NCBI GenBank assembly: GCA_963815295.1
Contig: CAWFFZ010000008.1
Coordinates: 930,001-994,000, forward strand
DNA from: JACDHG01 sp963815295
GTDB taxonomy: Bacteria; Actinomycetota; Actinomycetes; Propionibacteriales; Nocardioidaceae
Reading direction: 5' to 3'
DNA: 64,000 nucleotides
Positions 50,816 to 60,545 of the stretch are shown here, piece by piece (within the stretch, counting starts at the first letter, position 1; the number at the start of each line of letters is the position of its first letter). The notes beneath the pieces were generated by a model. It was not told the origin of the DNA. It saw only the letters and a program-made list of their open reading frames with translations, and did no database searches. The position numbers and the translations under genes are program-made.

Positions 50816-52681
50816 GTGCACACGGCTCTGTGGATCGTCGCGCTCGTTGCGACTGTGACGTTGGTGAGCGGCTTCTCCCGGGCGCTCCCTATCCCGGCAC
50901 CGTTCCTGCTCGTCGTCGTCGGGCTGGTCGCGTCGTTCGTCCCGCAGATTCCTGAGGTCGAGCTCAGCCCGGAGGTCGCCCTCATCGGGTTCCTCCCGCC
51001 GCTGCTCTACTCGGCAGCCCTGAAGACGTCGCTGATCGACTTCCGCCGTAATGCGCGCCCGATCGCGTTGCTGTCGATCGGGCTCGTGGTGTTCACCACC
51101 GTGACGGTGGGATTGGTCACTTGGTGGCTGCTGCCCGTGCCCCTGGCCATCGGCTTCGCGCTCGGCGCCATCGTCGCGCCGCCGGATGCGGTGGCAGCCA
51201 CCGCGATCGCTCGTCGGGTCGGTATGCCGAGACGGATGGTGACGATCCTCCAGGGCGAGAGCCTGGTCAACGACGCAACAGCCCTGGTCGCGTTGCGCAC
51301 AGCGATTGTCGCCTCGGCAGGCGGAGTCAGCGTGGGTGGGATCGCGTCGGAGTTCCTCTTCACCGCACTGGGTGGGGCAGTGATCGGCGTTGCCGTGGCG
51401 ATCGTGGTCGGCAAGGTGCGCAGACACGTCCACGACGAGATCACCGACACCGCCATCTCCCTGCTCACGCCGTTCATCTCCTACCTGGCGGCAGAGGAGC
51501 TCGGCTGGTCGGGCGTGCTGGCGGTCGTGTTCACCGGGCTGATCATCGGCCACAAGTCCCACCTGCTCCAGTCGGCGAGTTCGCGGGTCTTCGAGCGCAC
51601 CAACTGGGCGACTATCGAGTTCCTGCTGGAGAACACGGTCTTCTTGCTGATCGGCCTCCAGGTACGTCGAATCCTCGTCGAGGCGGGAGCCAGCGACCTG
51701 CCGACGAGCACCATCGTCACGGCCTGCATCGTCGTACCTCTCACGGTGATGATCGTCCGCCCCATCTGGGTGTTCCCGGCGACCTACCTGCCGCGGCTCA
51801 TACCTGCGGTGGCGCGGAACGACCCGAAGCCACCGTGGACCTATCCCGCGGCTGTCTCGTGGGCAGGGATGCGCGGGGTTGTGACGTTAGCCGCCGCGTT
51901 CGTCCTGCCGGCCGAGACCGAGGTGCGCGAGGTGCTGATTCTGATCGCCCTGGTCGTGGTCGGAGTGACGCTGCTCTTGCAGGGAGCCACCTTGCCGCGG
52001 GTGCTCCGAAGCCTGGGTCTGCGTGGCCCGGATCCAGCAGAGGACGCACTGCAGGCGGCGACCGTGCAGCAGCAAGCGTCGGCGGCCGGGCTCGCGCGGC
52101 TTGCCGAGCTCGTCACCGACGCCGATTCGCAGGATGTGGTGGATCGGGTGCGTCGGCGCAGCCTCGAGCGGGCGGAGTCGATGTGGGAGCGGTTGGGCGG
52201 CAGCGACGAGACACCGACAGAGGCCTACACCCGCCTGCGCGTCGCGATGCTGGACGCAGAGCGTGCCGAGCTGATCCGCCTTCGCAACGCCGGGGTGGTC
52301 CCCGATGACGTGCTGCGGAGGGTGATCGCGGCGATCGACGTCGAAGAGACGATCCTCGACCTCGGGCAGGAGTGGACGCATGAGTCCGATCCGGAGTTCG
52401 AGCTCACAGCGCCAGACACCCAGCCCGGGTGCGAACACCTGACGCAGCTTATCGAGTCACCCGACCCAGTCACGCCGGACGGCTGCGAGGAGTGCCTCGC
52501 CGAGGGCTTGGACTGGGTACACCTCCGGCTGTGCATGTCGTGCGGCCACGTCGGGTGCTGCGACTCGTCGTTCGGCAAGCACGCCGCGAAGCACTCCGAG
52601 GCTGAGCAACATCCGGTGATCCGGAGCTTCGAAGCCGGTGAGGCCTGGCGGTGGTGCTTCGTGGACGAGCAGCTTGGCTGA
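50816..52681 (+). CDS. Na+/H+ antiporter (CPA1) with C-terminal UBP-type zinc finger
   Basis: 621 residues from GTG 50816 with GGGAG upstream. The first 400 residues are a CPA1 antiporter: 12 helices, IGFLPPLLYSAALKTSLIDF, GAIVAPPDAVAATAIARRVG (ion-binding region), LQGESLVNDATALVALRTAI (ND motif) and SWAGMRGVVTLAAAFVLP. After a cytosolic helical linker (400-535) comes a UBP-type zinc finger: GCEHL, CEECLAEGLDWVHLRLCMSC, GHVGCCDSSFGKHAAKHSE. In eukaryotes this finger binds ubiquitin's C-terminus; here it is probably a regulatory module. Single gene between two terminating regions. Confidence 0.92.
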   Translation: MHTALWIVALVATVTLVSGFSRALPIPAPFLLVVVGLVASFVPQIPEVELSPEVALIGFLPPLLYSAALKTSLIDFRRNARPIALLSIGLVVFTTVTVGLVTWWLLPVPLAIGFALGAIVAPPDAVAATAIARRVGMPRRMVTILQGESLVNDATALVALRTAIVASAGGVSVGGIASEFLFTALGGAVIGVAVAIVVGKVRRHVHDEITDTAISLLTPFISYLAAEELGWSGVLAVVFTGLIIGHKSHLLQSASSRVFERTNWATIEFLLENTVFLLIGLQVRRILVEAGASDLPTSTIVTACIVVPLTVMIVRPIWVFPATYLPRLIPAVARNDPKPPWTYPAAVSWAGMRGVVTLAAAFVLPAETEVREVLILIALVVVGVTLLLQGATLPRVLRSLGLRGPDPAEDALQAATVQQQASAAGLARLAELVTDADSQDVVDRVRRRSLERAESMWERLGGSDETPTEAYTRLRVAMLDAERAELIRLRNAGVVPDDVLRRVIAAIDVEETILDLGQEWTHESDPEFELTAPDTQPGCEHLTQLIESPDPVTPDGCEECLAEGLDWVHLRLCMSCGHVGCCDSSFGKHAAKHSEAEQHPVIRSFEAGEAWRWCFVDEQLG

Positions 52682-52697
52682 CAGGTCGCTCGTCAGG

Positions 52698-53618
52698 TCA
52701 GCAGGCCTTGGCCCACGAGCACTCGATCCCCTCCGGTCCGTATGACGTCGAGCGACGCAAGGTGTTCGGGTTCACCGGGGCAGCCGCGTCCGTCTCACTC
52801 CACGACGCCAAGGTGACGCCCAGCGCGTCTTCGAGGCTCCGCGGGCTCAGCAGGTAGTTGTTGGTCACCATCGAGAAGACGAGCTCGCGCCCATCGGCGT
52901 TGGTGACGTAGCCGGACAGGGCACTCACCGACGTCAACGAGCCCGTCTTGCCGTGGAGGTTGTTGGCTGCGGAGGTGCCCACCATCCGGCTCCTCAGCGT
53001 GCCACCGGTGAAGCGGTCGGGGTTGCCGGCAATCGGCAGAGCGTCATACCAGCCGTCGAACCACGGCTCGTCCTGCACGGCGACCAACAGGTCGCTGATG
53101 TTGCGCGCACTGACGAGGTCGAAGCGCGACAGACCGGATCCATCGGACAGGCGAAGGTTGGATGTGTCGACACCTGTTCCCGCCACATAGTTCAACTCGA
53201 CGGCCAGACCCTCGTCCCAGCTGCCGGTGCCGCTTGTCTCCTGGCCCAGCGTCTTGACGAGCGCCTCGGCGTGCATGTTGTTGGACAGCTTCATGAACGG
53301 CGTCATCACGTCGCTCACCGGCATCGACTCGTGGCTGGCAAGAGTGCGGCTGGATGCCGGTGCCTCACCTTCGACGAACCGCCCGGACACGTCGATGTGC
53401 TGGGCACGGAGTGCGCGGGTGAAGACGTCGGCGGCGTACTCCGTCGGGTCGGGGACGGTAACCCAGTCAACGGTGGGATCGGCGTCGATCGGGATCGTCC
53501 CACTGATGACGACGGCGTTCGAGGCGTGCCGGCGATCGATAGAAAGGGTGTCTGACGTGCCCGCGGCAGTGGTCTTTGCCTCGTTGACGAACCTGAGCAC
53601 CCCGGTCTGGGGGGTCAT
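52698..53618 (-). pseudogene. dacB: 5'-truncated PBP4-type D-alanyl-D-alanine carboxypeptidase
   Basis: The frame encodes the C-terminal part of a DacB/PBP4 enzyme: VVISGTIPIDADP, SDVMTPFMKLSNNMHAEALV with the SxN motif (Ser112-Asn114), LSDGSGLSRFDLVSARNISD, and the KTG motif in LHGKTGSLTSVSALSGYVTN (Lys224). Family members are 450-500 residues with a signal peptide and an SxxK nucleophile near residue 60. Here the signal peptide and SxxK are absent, and the frame meets TAG about 50 bp upstream. The missing half has been replaced by the start of the divergent helicase gene, so it cannot be active. Confidence 0.75.
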
Positions 53619-53682
53619 CGAAATCTGCGGGGGTGAACAATGCGGTGGCGCTGCAGTTGAGCGTCTCTATCCTGGAACCCTC

Positions 53683-56600
53683 ATGTCCCCGCAGTCATCG
53701 ACGTCCCCGCATGCCCCGATGACGTCGCAGGACAGCTCCGCCGACCCGTCCCCATTGACGATCACGTACCCGCCGCAGCTCCCTGTCTCGCAACGCAAGG
53801 ACGACATCGCGGCCGCGATCCGCGACCACCAGGTGGTCATCATCGCGGGGGAGACGGGGAGCGGTAAGACCACGCAGCTGCCGAAGATCTGCCTCGAGCT
53901 CGGCCGTGGCGGTGACGGCTCAATGATCGGGCACACGCAGCCGCGGCGGATCGCTGCTCGGACCGTGGCGGAGCGGATCGCCGAGGAGCTCGGCACCGAC
54001 CTGGGCAACCATGTCGGCTACCAGGTGCGGTTCACGGATCGGTCGAGCGCCCGCACCCAGGTCAAGGTGATGACCGACGGGATCCTGCTCGCCGAGGTTC
54101 AGCGCGACCGAGATCTACGGCGCTACGACACGATCATCATCGACGAGGCGCACGAGCGAAGCCTCAACATCGACTTCCTCCTTGGCTACCTGAAGCAGTT
54201 GCTGCCACGTCGCCCGGACCTGAAGCTGGTCATCACCTCGGCCACGATCGACCCACTGCGGTTCTCCCAGCACTTCGACGACGCCCCAGTCATCGAGGTC
54301 AGCGGCCGCACCTACCCGGTCGAGGTGCGCTACCGCGAGCTCGTTGACGACCAGACGACCGGCATCGTCGACGCGGTCCGTGAGCTGATGCAGGAAGGCC
54401 CGGGGGACATCCTGGTGTTCTGCTCCGGCGAGCGCGAGATCCGCGATGCGGCGGACGCGCTACAGAAGGTGAGACCAACACGCGTCACCGACCAGCTCGA
54501 GGTGCTGCCTCTATACGCACGCCTGTCGGCCGCCGAGCAGCACCGGGTGTTCAGCCCGCACGCACGACGGCGCGTGGTGCTTGCCACCAACGTCGCAGAG
54601 ACCTCACTCACCGTTCCCGGCATCCACTACGTCATCGACACCGGGCTCGCCCGCATCTCGCGGTTCAGCACCCGCACCAAGGTCCAGCGGCTGCCCATCG
54701 AGCCCATCTCGCAGGCCAGCGCCAACCAACGCAAGGGACGATGCGGCCGGCTGGCCGACGGCATCTGCGTCCGCCTCTATGCCGAGGAGGACTTCGACGC
54801 TCGGCCCGAGTTCACCGACCCAGAGATCCTGCGCACCAACCTTGCCTCCGTCATTTTGCAGATGACCTCGCTCGGGCTCGGCGACATCGAGAAGTTCCCG
54901 TTCGTCGAGCCGCCCGACACCAGGGCGGTGCAGTCCGGTGTGCAGCTCCTCGAGGAGATCGGGGCCATCACCACCCAACCGGCCAAGCGGCGTACGTCGC
55001 GAGGACGCCGGCCAGGCCGCAGCAGCCGACGTACGCCGTCACCCTCGTCGGCCGGACAGCTCCGTTTGACCAAGATCGGGCGGCAGCTCGTTGCTTTGCC
55101 GGTCGACCCGCGACTCGGCCGGATGGTCCTCGCGGCTGCGGAGCACGACTGCGTCCGCGACGTCATCACCATCGTGGCTGCGCTGTCGATCCAAGACCCG
55201 CGCGAGCGCCCGAGCGATCTGCAGGAGCAGGCCGACCAGGCGCATCGGCGGTTCGCCGACCCCACGTCTGACTTCGCCAGCCTGATCCGCCTGTGGCGCT
55301 ACGTGAAGGAACAGCAGAAGGCGCTCACCTCCAGTGCGTTCAGGCGGATGTGCAGGAAGGAGTTCCTCAACTACCTGCGGGTGCGTGAGTGGCAAGACCT
55401 CGACGCGCAGCTGCGCCAGATCGCCAAGCAGCTCAAGCTCCCACTCGGCAAGTCCGCAGCCGACGCCGATGCCATCCATCGGGCGTTGCTCGCCGGCCTG
55501 CTGTCGCACCTCGGCATGCGCGACCACGAGAAGCGCGACTACCTAGGCGCGCGCGGCACCCGGTTCGGGATCTTCCCCGGGTCAGGGCTCTTCAAGAAGC
55601 AGCCGGAGTTCGTGATGTCTGCCGAGCTCGTCGAGACCGGTCGGCTATGGGGCCGGGTCAACGCCGCCATCGAGCCCGAATGGGCCGAGCAGGCTGGTGC
55701 GCACCTCATCAAGCGGAGCTACAGCGAGCCGCACTGGGAGAAGAACCGGGGCAGCGTGATGGCGCTGGAGAAGGTCAGCCTCTACGGCATCCCGATCGTC
55801 GCCGAGCGACCGGTCAACTACGGCCGGATCGACCCGGTCGTGTCGCGGGAGATCTTCGTGCGCCACGCCCTGGTCCAGGGCGAGTGGCGCACACATCACG
55901 CCTTCTACGCGGCCAACCAGGCGCTCCTCGAGGAGGCCGAAGGGCTCGAGCACCGGGCGCGCCGGCGCGACATCGTCGTCGACGACGAGACGCTGTTCGA
56001 CCTGTATGACGCGCGAGTGCCGGCCGATGTCGTCTCGACCGCCCATTTCGACGCGTGGTGGAAGAAGGCCCGCCACGAGACACCGGACCTGCTCACGTTC
56101 AGCCTCGACATGCTCGTCCACGACAACGCCGACGACGTCTCGCGTGACGATTACCCGCTCGTCTGGCAGCACGGCGAGGCACAGTTGCCGCTCGACTACG
56201 AGTTCCAGCCCGGGTCGTCACGCGACGGGGTGACCGTCGACATCCCAGTCGCTGCCCTGCCGCAGGTGGCGGCCGAGGACTTCACGTGGCCGGTCCCCGG
56301 ACTCCGCCACGACCTCGTCGTTGCCCTCATCAAGTCGTTGCCAAAGCCGCTTCGGGTCAACTTCGTGCCTGCCCCGAACGTCGCGACAGCCTTCCTGGCT
56401 TCCGCGACGCCCGGCGAAGAACCGATCGTGAGGGCGCTGACTCGCTATTTGAAACGGACGACCGGCGTCGTCGTGCCACCCGACGCCTTTGACCTCGACA
56501 AGGTCCCTGGCCACCTCATGCTGACCTTCCGGGTCGTCGATGACCAGGGTGCGGAGCTCCAAAGCAGCAAGAACCTCGATGCCCTGAAGCAGCAGTTGCA

Positions 56601-57504
56601 CACGGCAGCGGGCGGTGCCGTCTCAGCTGCGGCCGCTGCGGTCGAGCGCACCGGCCTGGTGGACTGGGACCTCGACGAGCTCCCGCACGTCTTCACCCAG
56701 ACCCGCGCTGGCCATGAGGTCCGCGGGTACCCGGCGCTCGTCGACGAGGGCGCCACCGTCGGAGTCGCCGTGTTCGCGACAGAAGCCGAGCAGGCCGACG
56801 CGATGGCTCGGGGCACCCGGCGGCTCCTGCTGCTCGCTGTGCCGCCACCGGTGCAGGCCATCACGGCTGCGTTGTCCAACAGCGACAAGCTCGCCCTGGC
56901 GCTCAACCCGCACGGCGGCGCGAGCGCGCTGCTCGATGACGCGGCTGCGGCTGCCGTCGACGCGCTGGTCGCCGAGCATGGGGGAGCGGCCTGGGATCGG
57001 GCCGGGTTTGAGCGCCTCGTCGAGGTCGTACGTCGTGACGGCCGCGCCCGCACCGAGCAGGTCATCGAGCTTGCCCGGGCTGCGGTCGAGGGCGCTCATA
57101 CAGTCGACCGGAGGCTCTCCGGCCGGGCCGAGCTTGCCCAGCTCCCCGCACTTTCGGATCTCAAGGGGCAGTGGGAGCGTCTCATGCATCGCGGCTTCGT
57201 CGCCGAGGCCGGCGTCGAGGCGCTGCGTCACTACCCCCGCTACCTCCGGGCGATGGAAATGCGCCTCGACAGGCTGGCTGATGACCCGCGCCGCGACGCC
57301 GTGCTGATGGCCACGGTGGCCGGTGTGCAGGCGTCATACCTGCACCAGGTCGACGGTCTGCGCGAGGGGGAGCGCCCGTCGGCCGCGCTGCGGGAGGTCC
57401 GCTGGATGATCGAGGAACTCCGGGTCAGTCTGTGGGCACAGCAGTTGCGTACCCCGACCCCCATCTCGGTCAATCGGATCGAGAAGGCTCTCGCCGACCT
57501 GTGA
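53683..57504 (+). CDS. hrpA: ATP-dependent RNA helicase HrpA (DEAH type)
   Basis: 1273 residues from ATG 53683. Helicase motifs: GETGSGKTTQLP (Walker A from residue 56), HTQPRRIAARTVAERIAEEL (Ia), IIIDEAHERSLN (DEAH from 154), VITSATIDP, VATNVAETSLTVPGIHYVID-type region (LATNVAETSLTVPG) and QRKGRCGRLADG (VI). These are followed by the winged-helix/ratchet and the long HrpA-specific C-terminus (EFQPGSSRDGVTVDIPVAAL, YLRAMEMRLDRL). HrpA rescues collided ribosomes and remodels mRNA in bacteria. Single gene, head to head with the truncated PBP4 gene. Confidence 0.95.
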   Translation: MSPQSSTSPHAPMTSQDSSADPSPLTITYPPQLPVSQRKDDIAAAIRDHQVVIIAGETGSGKTTQLPKICLELGRGGDGSMIGHTQPRRIAARTVAERIAEELGTDLGNHVGYQVRFTDRSSARTQVKVMTDGILLAEVQRDRDLRRYDTIIIDEAHERSLNIDFLLGYLKQLLPRRPDLKLVITSATIDPLRFSQHFDDAPVIEVSGRTYPVEVRYRELVDDQTTGIVDAVRELMQEGPGDILVFCSGEREIRDAADALQKVRPTRVTDQLEVLPLYARLSAAEQHRVFSPHARRRVVLATNVAETSLTVPGIHYVIDTGLARISRFSTRTKVQRLPIEPISQASANQRKGRCGRLADGICVRLYAEEDFDARPEFTDPEILRTNLASVILQMTSLGLGDIEKFPFVEPPDTRAVQSGVQLLEEIGAITTQPAKRRTSRGRRPGRSSRRTPSPSSAGQLRLTKIGRQLVALPVDPRLGRMVLAAAEHDCVRDVITIVAALSIQDPRERPSDLQEQADQAHRRFADPTSDFASLIRLWRYVKEQQKALTSSAFRRMCRKEFLNYLRVREWQDLDAQLRQIAKQLKLPLGKSAADADAIHRALLAGLLSHLGMRDHEKRDYLGARGTRFGIFPGSGLFKKQPEFVMSAELVETGRLWGRVNAAIEPEWAEQAGAHLIKRSYSEPHWEKNRGSVMALEKVSLYGIPIVAERPVNYGRIDPVVSREIFVRHALVQGEWRTHHAFYAANQALLEEAEGLEHRARRRDIVVDDETLFDLYDARVPADVVSTAHFDAWWKKARHETPDLLTFSLDMLVHDNADDVSRDDYPLVWQHGEAQLPLDYEFQPGSSRDGVTVDIPVAALPQVAAEDFTWPVPGLRHDLVVALIKSLPKPLRVNFVPAPNVATAFLASATPGEEPIVRALTRYLKRTTGVVVPPDAFDLDKVPGHLMLTFRVVDDQGAELQSSKNLDALKQQLHTAAGGAVSAAAAAVERTGLVDWDLDELPHVFTQTRAGHEVRGYPALVDEGATVGVAVFATEAEQADAMARGTRRLLLLAVPPPVQAITAALSNSDKLALALNPHGGASALLDDAAAAAVDALVAEHGGAAWDRAGFERLVEVVRRDGRARTEQVIELARAAVEGAHTVDRRLSGRAELAQLPALSDLKGQWERLMHRGFVAEAGVEALRHYPRYLRAMEMRLDRLADDPRRDAVLMATVAGVQASYLHQVDGLREGERPSAALREVRWMIEELRVSLWAQQLRTPTPISVNRIEKALADL

Positions 57505-57592
57505 CCCCGTCTGGTCGGTGTCCTGCCGACTCGCTGTGGCGCGGGTAGAGTCCCGCTTGACCAGCCAGGTCGTGTGACCGCAAGGAGAAGCT

Positions 57593-58405
57593 TTGACCAG
57601 CGCTGAACGCACCGCTCAAGAGGTCAACAACAGCAGTTGGTTCGAGCACCTCGTCCGGGTTGGGCTGGTGTCATACGGCATCGTCCATCTCTTGATCGGA
57701 TGGTTGGCACTGCAGATCGCGTTCGGTGACCGGTCCGGGTCACCCAGCCAGCAGGGCGCACTCACGCAGATCGCCCAGGAGCCCTACGGCGAGGCGTTGC
57801 TGTGGGTGATCGCGTTCGGCTTCATCGCACTGACCGTGTGGCAGTCCCTCGAGGCGTTCATCGGCCACCGGACCCACGACAATCCCGAGCGGATGTTCAA
57901 GCAGGTCGTCTCGGCCGGCAAGGCCGTCCTGTACCTCATGCTGGGTGTGGCGGCGGGCAAGACAGCAATGGGGGAGAGCTCGAAGTCCAGCGAGGACTCC
58001 ACCACCGCGAAGCTGATGGATCTGCCCTTGGGTCAGCTCATCGTCTTCGCCGTCGGCGCCACGATCATCGGGATCGGCATCGCCTTGATGGTCAAGGGTG
58101 CGAAGAAGAAGTTCGAAAAGGACCTCGAGCCCCGCGCCACGTCGGGTCATTCCGGCACCGCCGTCGTCAAGCTCGCACAGGTTGGCTACATCGCCAAGGG
58201 GATCGCCTTCGGCGTCCTGGGTGGGCTCTTCGTCTGGGCGGCCTTGACGCACGACGCCGACAAGGCCGGCGGCCTCGACACTGCCCTGCACAAGCTGCTC
58301 GACACCCCACTTGGGCCATGGCTGCTCGGAGTCGTCGCGGCTGGCATCGTCTGCTTCGGGGTCTACTGCTTCGCCTGGGCACGCTACGCCGACCCCCAGT
58401 CCTAG
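57593..58405 (+). CDS. DUF1206 integral membrane protein
   Basis: 270 residues from TTG 57593, fixed by AAGGAG 5 bases before it. Six membrane helices in three similar pairs, each pair introduced by a motif like VRVGLVSYGIVHLLIGWLAL, VVSAGKAVLYLMLGVAAGKT or LAQVGYIAKGIAFGVLGGLF. This threefold repeat is the DUF1206 pattern. A cytosolic basic loop (KGAKKKFEKDL) separates pairs two and three. Function unknown; membrane-located. Probably its own transcription unit. Confidence 0.9.
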   Translation: MTSAERTAQEVNNSSWFEHLVRVGLVSYGIVHLLIGWLALQIAFGDRSGSPSQQGALTQIAQEPYGEALLWVIAFGFIALTVWQSLEAFIGHRTHDNPERMFKQVVSAGKAVLYLMLGVAAGKTAMGESSKSSEDSTTAKLMDLPLGQLIVFAVGATIIGIGIALMVKGAKKKFEKDLEPRATSGHSGTAVVKLAQVGYIAKGIAFGVLGGLFVWAALTHDADKAGGLDTALHKLLDTPLGPWLLGVVAAGIVCFGVYCFAWARYADPQS

Positions 58406-58565
58406 CGCTACGTCCCGGAGCTGTCACTGGTTGTCGCGTATCTTCCCAGCCGCACTTCTTTTGGGCCGCCGCTCTTCTGCCGGGAGGCTCCTCCAACTAA
58501 GGTTCGGGCTGGAGCGTCCGCCAAATCGTGGCGTTTCGACGCCTGATTCCGAGCAAGGGGAGCCA

Positions 58566-60470
58566 ATGTCATTGCGACGACCAAACATGCGCTCACGACG
58601 CGCAGCCTTCGTGGCGATTGTCGCCTCGTCCGCCACCGTTGCTGCGATGGGTGCCCTGACCGGGCTGCCCACCAGCGACGCGGCAATCAACTCCGACCCA
58701 GCCGCTGCCAACCAAACCGACCAAGCGGACGCAAACGCAGCCGCAAAGAAGCCCAAGCCAAAGATCCGGGACATCCAGATCCTGTCCTTCAACGACTACC
58801 ACGGGCACCTCGAGGCAACGGACCCGCCGCAGCCCCCGCTGCCGGCACAGCCGGCCTGTGGAACACCGGCGGGGTCGAATGGCCCCACCTGCCTGGGTGG
58901 AGTCGAGTACCTCGCGACGCACGTAGAGCAGCTTCGCGCGCGGCAGCCTGGTTCGACTCTGACCGTGGCGGCCGGTGACCTCATCGGTGGTTCGGCGTTC
59001 CTCTCGGGCATCTTCCAGGACCAGCCCTCGGTGGAGTCCATGAACGAGCTCGGGCTCGACGTGTCCAGCGTCGGCAACCACGAGTTCGACGAGGGACTGA
59101 CGGAGCTGCGGCGGATGATCGAGGGCGGCTGCCAGCCGGCCCCCGATGGCTGCTTCAAGGACGCGAACGGCAACGACATCCCCTACGCCGGCACCGACTT
59201 CGAGTACCTCGGAGCCAACGTCGTCGAGAAGGCCACTGGCGAGAACCTCCCGTGGCTGCCAGGCACGACCATCAAGACCGTCCGCGGAGTCCAGGTCGGC
59301 TTCATCGGTATGACGCTGGAGGCGACCGACTCACTGGTCAACCCAGCTGGCGTCAACGCCGTCGACTTCGAAGACGAGGTTGTGACAGCCAACGCCCAGG
59401 CTGCCGCGCTGCACGCTCAGGGCGTCGACTCGATCGTGGTCCTGCTGCACGAAGGCGGCACCCAGACCGGCACCTTCAACCAGTGCGTGGGAATCTCCGA
59501 CCCGATCAACACGATCGCCCAAGATCTCGACGCCGAGATCGACCTGCTCGTGACCGGTCACACTCACCAGCCCTACGTCTGCTCCATCGACGACCCGGCC
59601 GGAAACCCGCGCCTGGTGACGAGCGCCGCGTCGTGGGGCCAGGTGCTGACCGAAACTCACCTCAAGGTCGACTTCAACACCGGTGAGGTCCTGCGCGACC
59701 AGTCCACTGCGCAGAACCTGCTCGTCACGCGGAACGTCGCGAAGGACATCGGGGAGACAGCGATCCTCAACTTCTGGAAGCCGTTGTCCGACGTACTGGG
59801 CGACAGGGTCGTCGGCAAGGTCAACGAGGACATCACCGGCGACTCCAACACGTGCCGGTGCGACGAGACTCCGATGGTGGACCTCGTCGCTGACGCGATC
59901 CTGTTCGGCACCGAGGCCGAGGAGAACGGCGGCGCAGAGCTCGCCCTGATGAACACCGGCGGTGTGCGCAACTCGTTCCTGGTTGCTCCGTCAGGGGCCG
60001 AAGGACCTGGCGAGGTGACCTACCGGGAGGCGTTCAACGTGGCGCCCTTCAACAACATCCTGGTGACCCTCGACCTGACGGGCCAGGAGATCCTGGATGT
60101 GCTCAACCAGCAGTACCAGAACATCGACGCCCGAGGGGCACGGAAGATGCTGTCGCTCGGTGTGTCCGAGGGCTTCACCTACACCTGGGTCAAGGACGTG
60201 ACTCCGACGCCGCCGCCCAACACGCCCGCCGTGCCGGGCCACGTCGAGCCAGGCTCGATGGCCCTCAACGGTGTGCCGATCGAGCTGGGCACCACCTACC
60301 GGGTGGCGACCCTGAACTTCCTTGCGGACGGTGGCGACTCGTTCACTGCCTTCGCCGCGGGGGAGAACCGGCTCGGTGCCGGCGAGGACCTCGACACCCT
60401 GGTGGCCTACCTCGAGGCCAACCAGGTGGCCGGGCTCGACGCGCCTGGTGACCGCATCAGCGGCCTGTAG
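58566..60470 (+). CDS. Secreted 5'-nucleotidase/bifunctional metallophosphatase
   Basis: 634 residues from ATG 58566 with AGGGGAG upstream. Signal peptide MRSRRAAFVAIVASSATVAA and a Gln/Ala/Lys-rich linker. Metallophosphatase motifs: ILSFNDYHGHLEA (D-x-H), VAAGDLIGGSAF (GD), VSSVGNHEFDEG (GNHE/D), VVLLHEGG and LLVTGHTHQPY (GHTH). The C-terminal substrate domain contains ALMNTGGVRNSF, VAPFNNILVTLDLTGQEILD and FLADGGDSFTAF. Enzymes of this kind hydrolyse extracellular nucleotides to nucleosides for phosphate or purine uptake. Ends at a strong terminator. Confidence 0.94.
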   Translation: MSLRRPNMRSRRAAFVAIVASSATVAAMGALTGLPTSDAAINSDPAAANQTDQADANAAAKKPKPKIRDIQILSFNDYHGHLEATDPPQPPLPAQPACGTPAGSNGPTCLGGVEYLATHVEQLRARQPGSTLTVAAGDLIGGSAFLSGIFQDQPSVESMNELGLDVSSVGNHEFDEGLTELRRMIEGGCQPAPDGCFKDANGNDIPYAGTDFEYLGANVVEKATGENLPWLPGTTIKTVRGVQVGFIGMTLEATDSLVNPAGVNAVDFEDEVVTANAQAAALHAQGVDSIVVLLHEGGTQTGTFNQCVGISDPINTIAQDLDAEIDLLVTGHTHQPYVCSIDDPAGNPRLVTSAASWGQVLTETHLKVDFNTGEVLRDQSTAQNLLVTRNVAKDIGETAILNFWKPLSDVLGDRVVGKVNEDITGDSNTCRCDETPMVDLVADAILFGTEAEENGGAELALMNTGGVRNSFLVAPSGAEGPGEVTYREAFNVAPFNNILVTLDLTGQEILDVLNQQYQNIDARGARKMLSLGVSEGFTYTWVKDVTPTPPPNTPAVPGHVEPGSMALNGVPIELGTTYRVATLNFLADGGDSFTAFAAGENRLGAGEDLDTLVAYLEANQVAGLDAPGDRISGL

Positions 60471-60491
60471 GCAGCAGCACGGCCGAGCAAC

Positions 60492-60532
60492 GCACGAGCG
60501 CCTCACCCCGGACCGGGGTGAGGCGCTCGTGC
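60492..60532. terminator. Bidirectional hairpin terminator
   Basis: Perfect 18-bp inverted repeat: GCACGAGCGCCTCACCCC (60492-60509) and its complement (60515-60532) with a 5-base loop GGACC. It lies between the convergent nucleotidase and MFS transporter genes. Confidence 0.9.
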
Positions 60533-60545
60533 GCGTCAGATCCCG

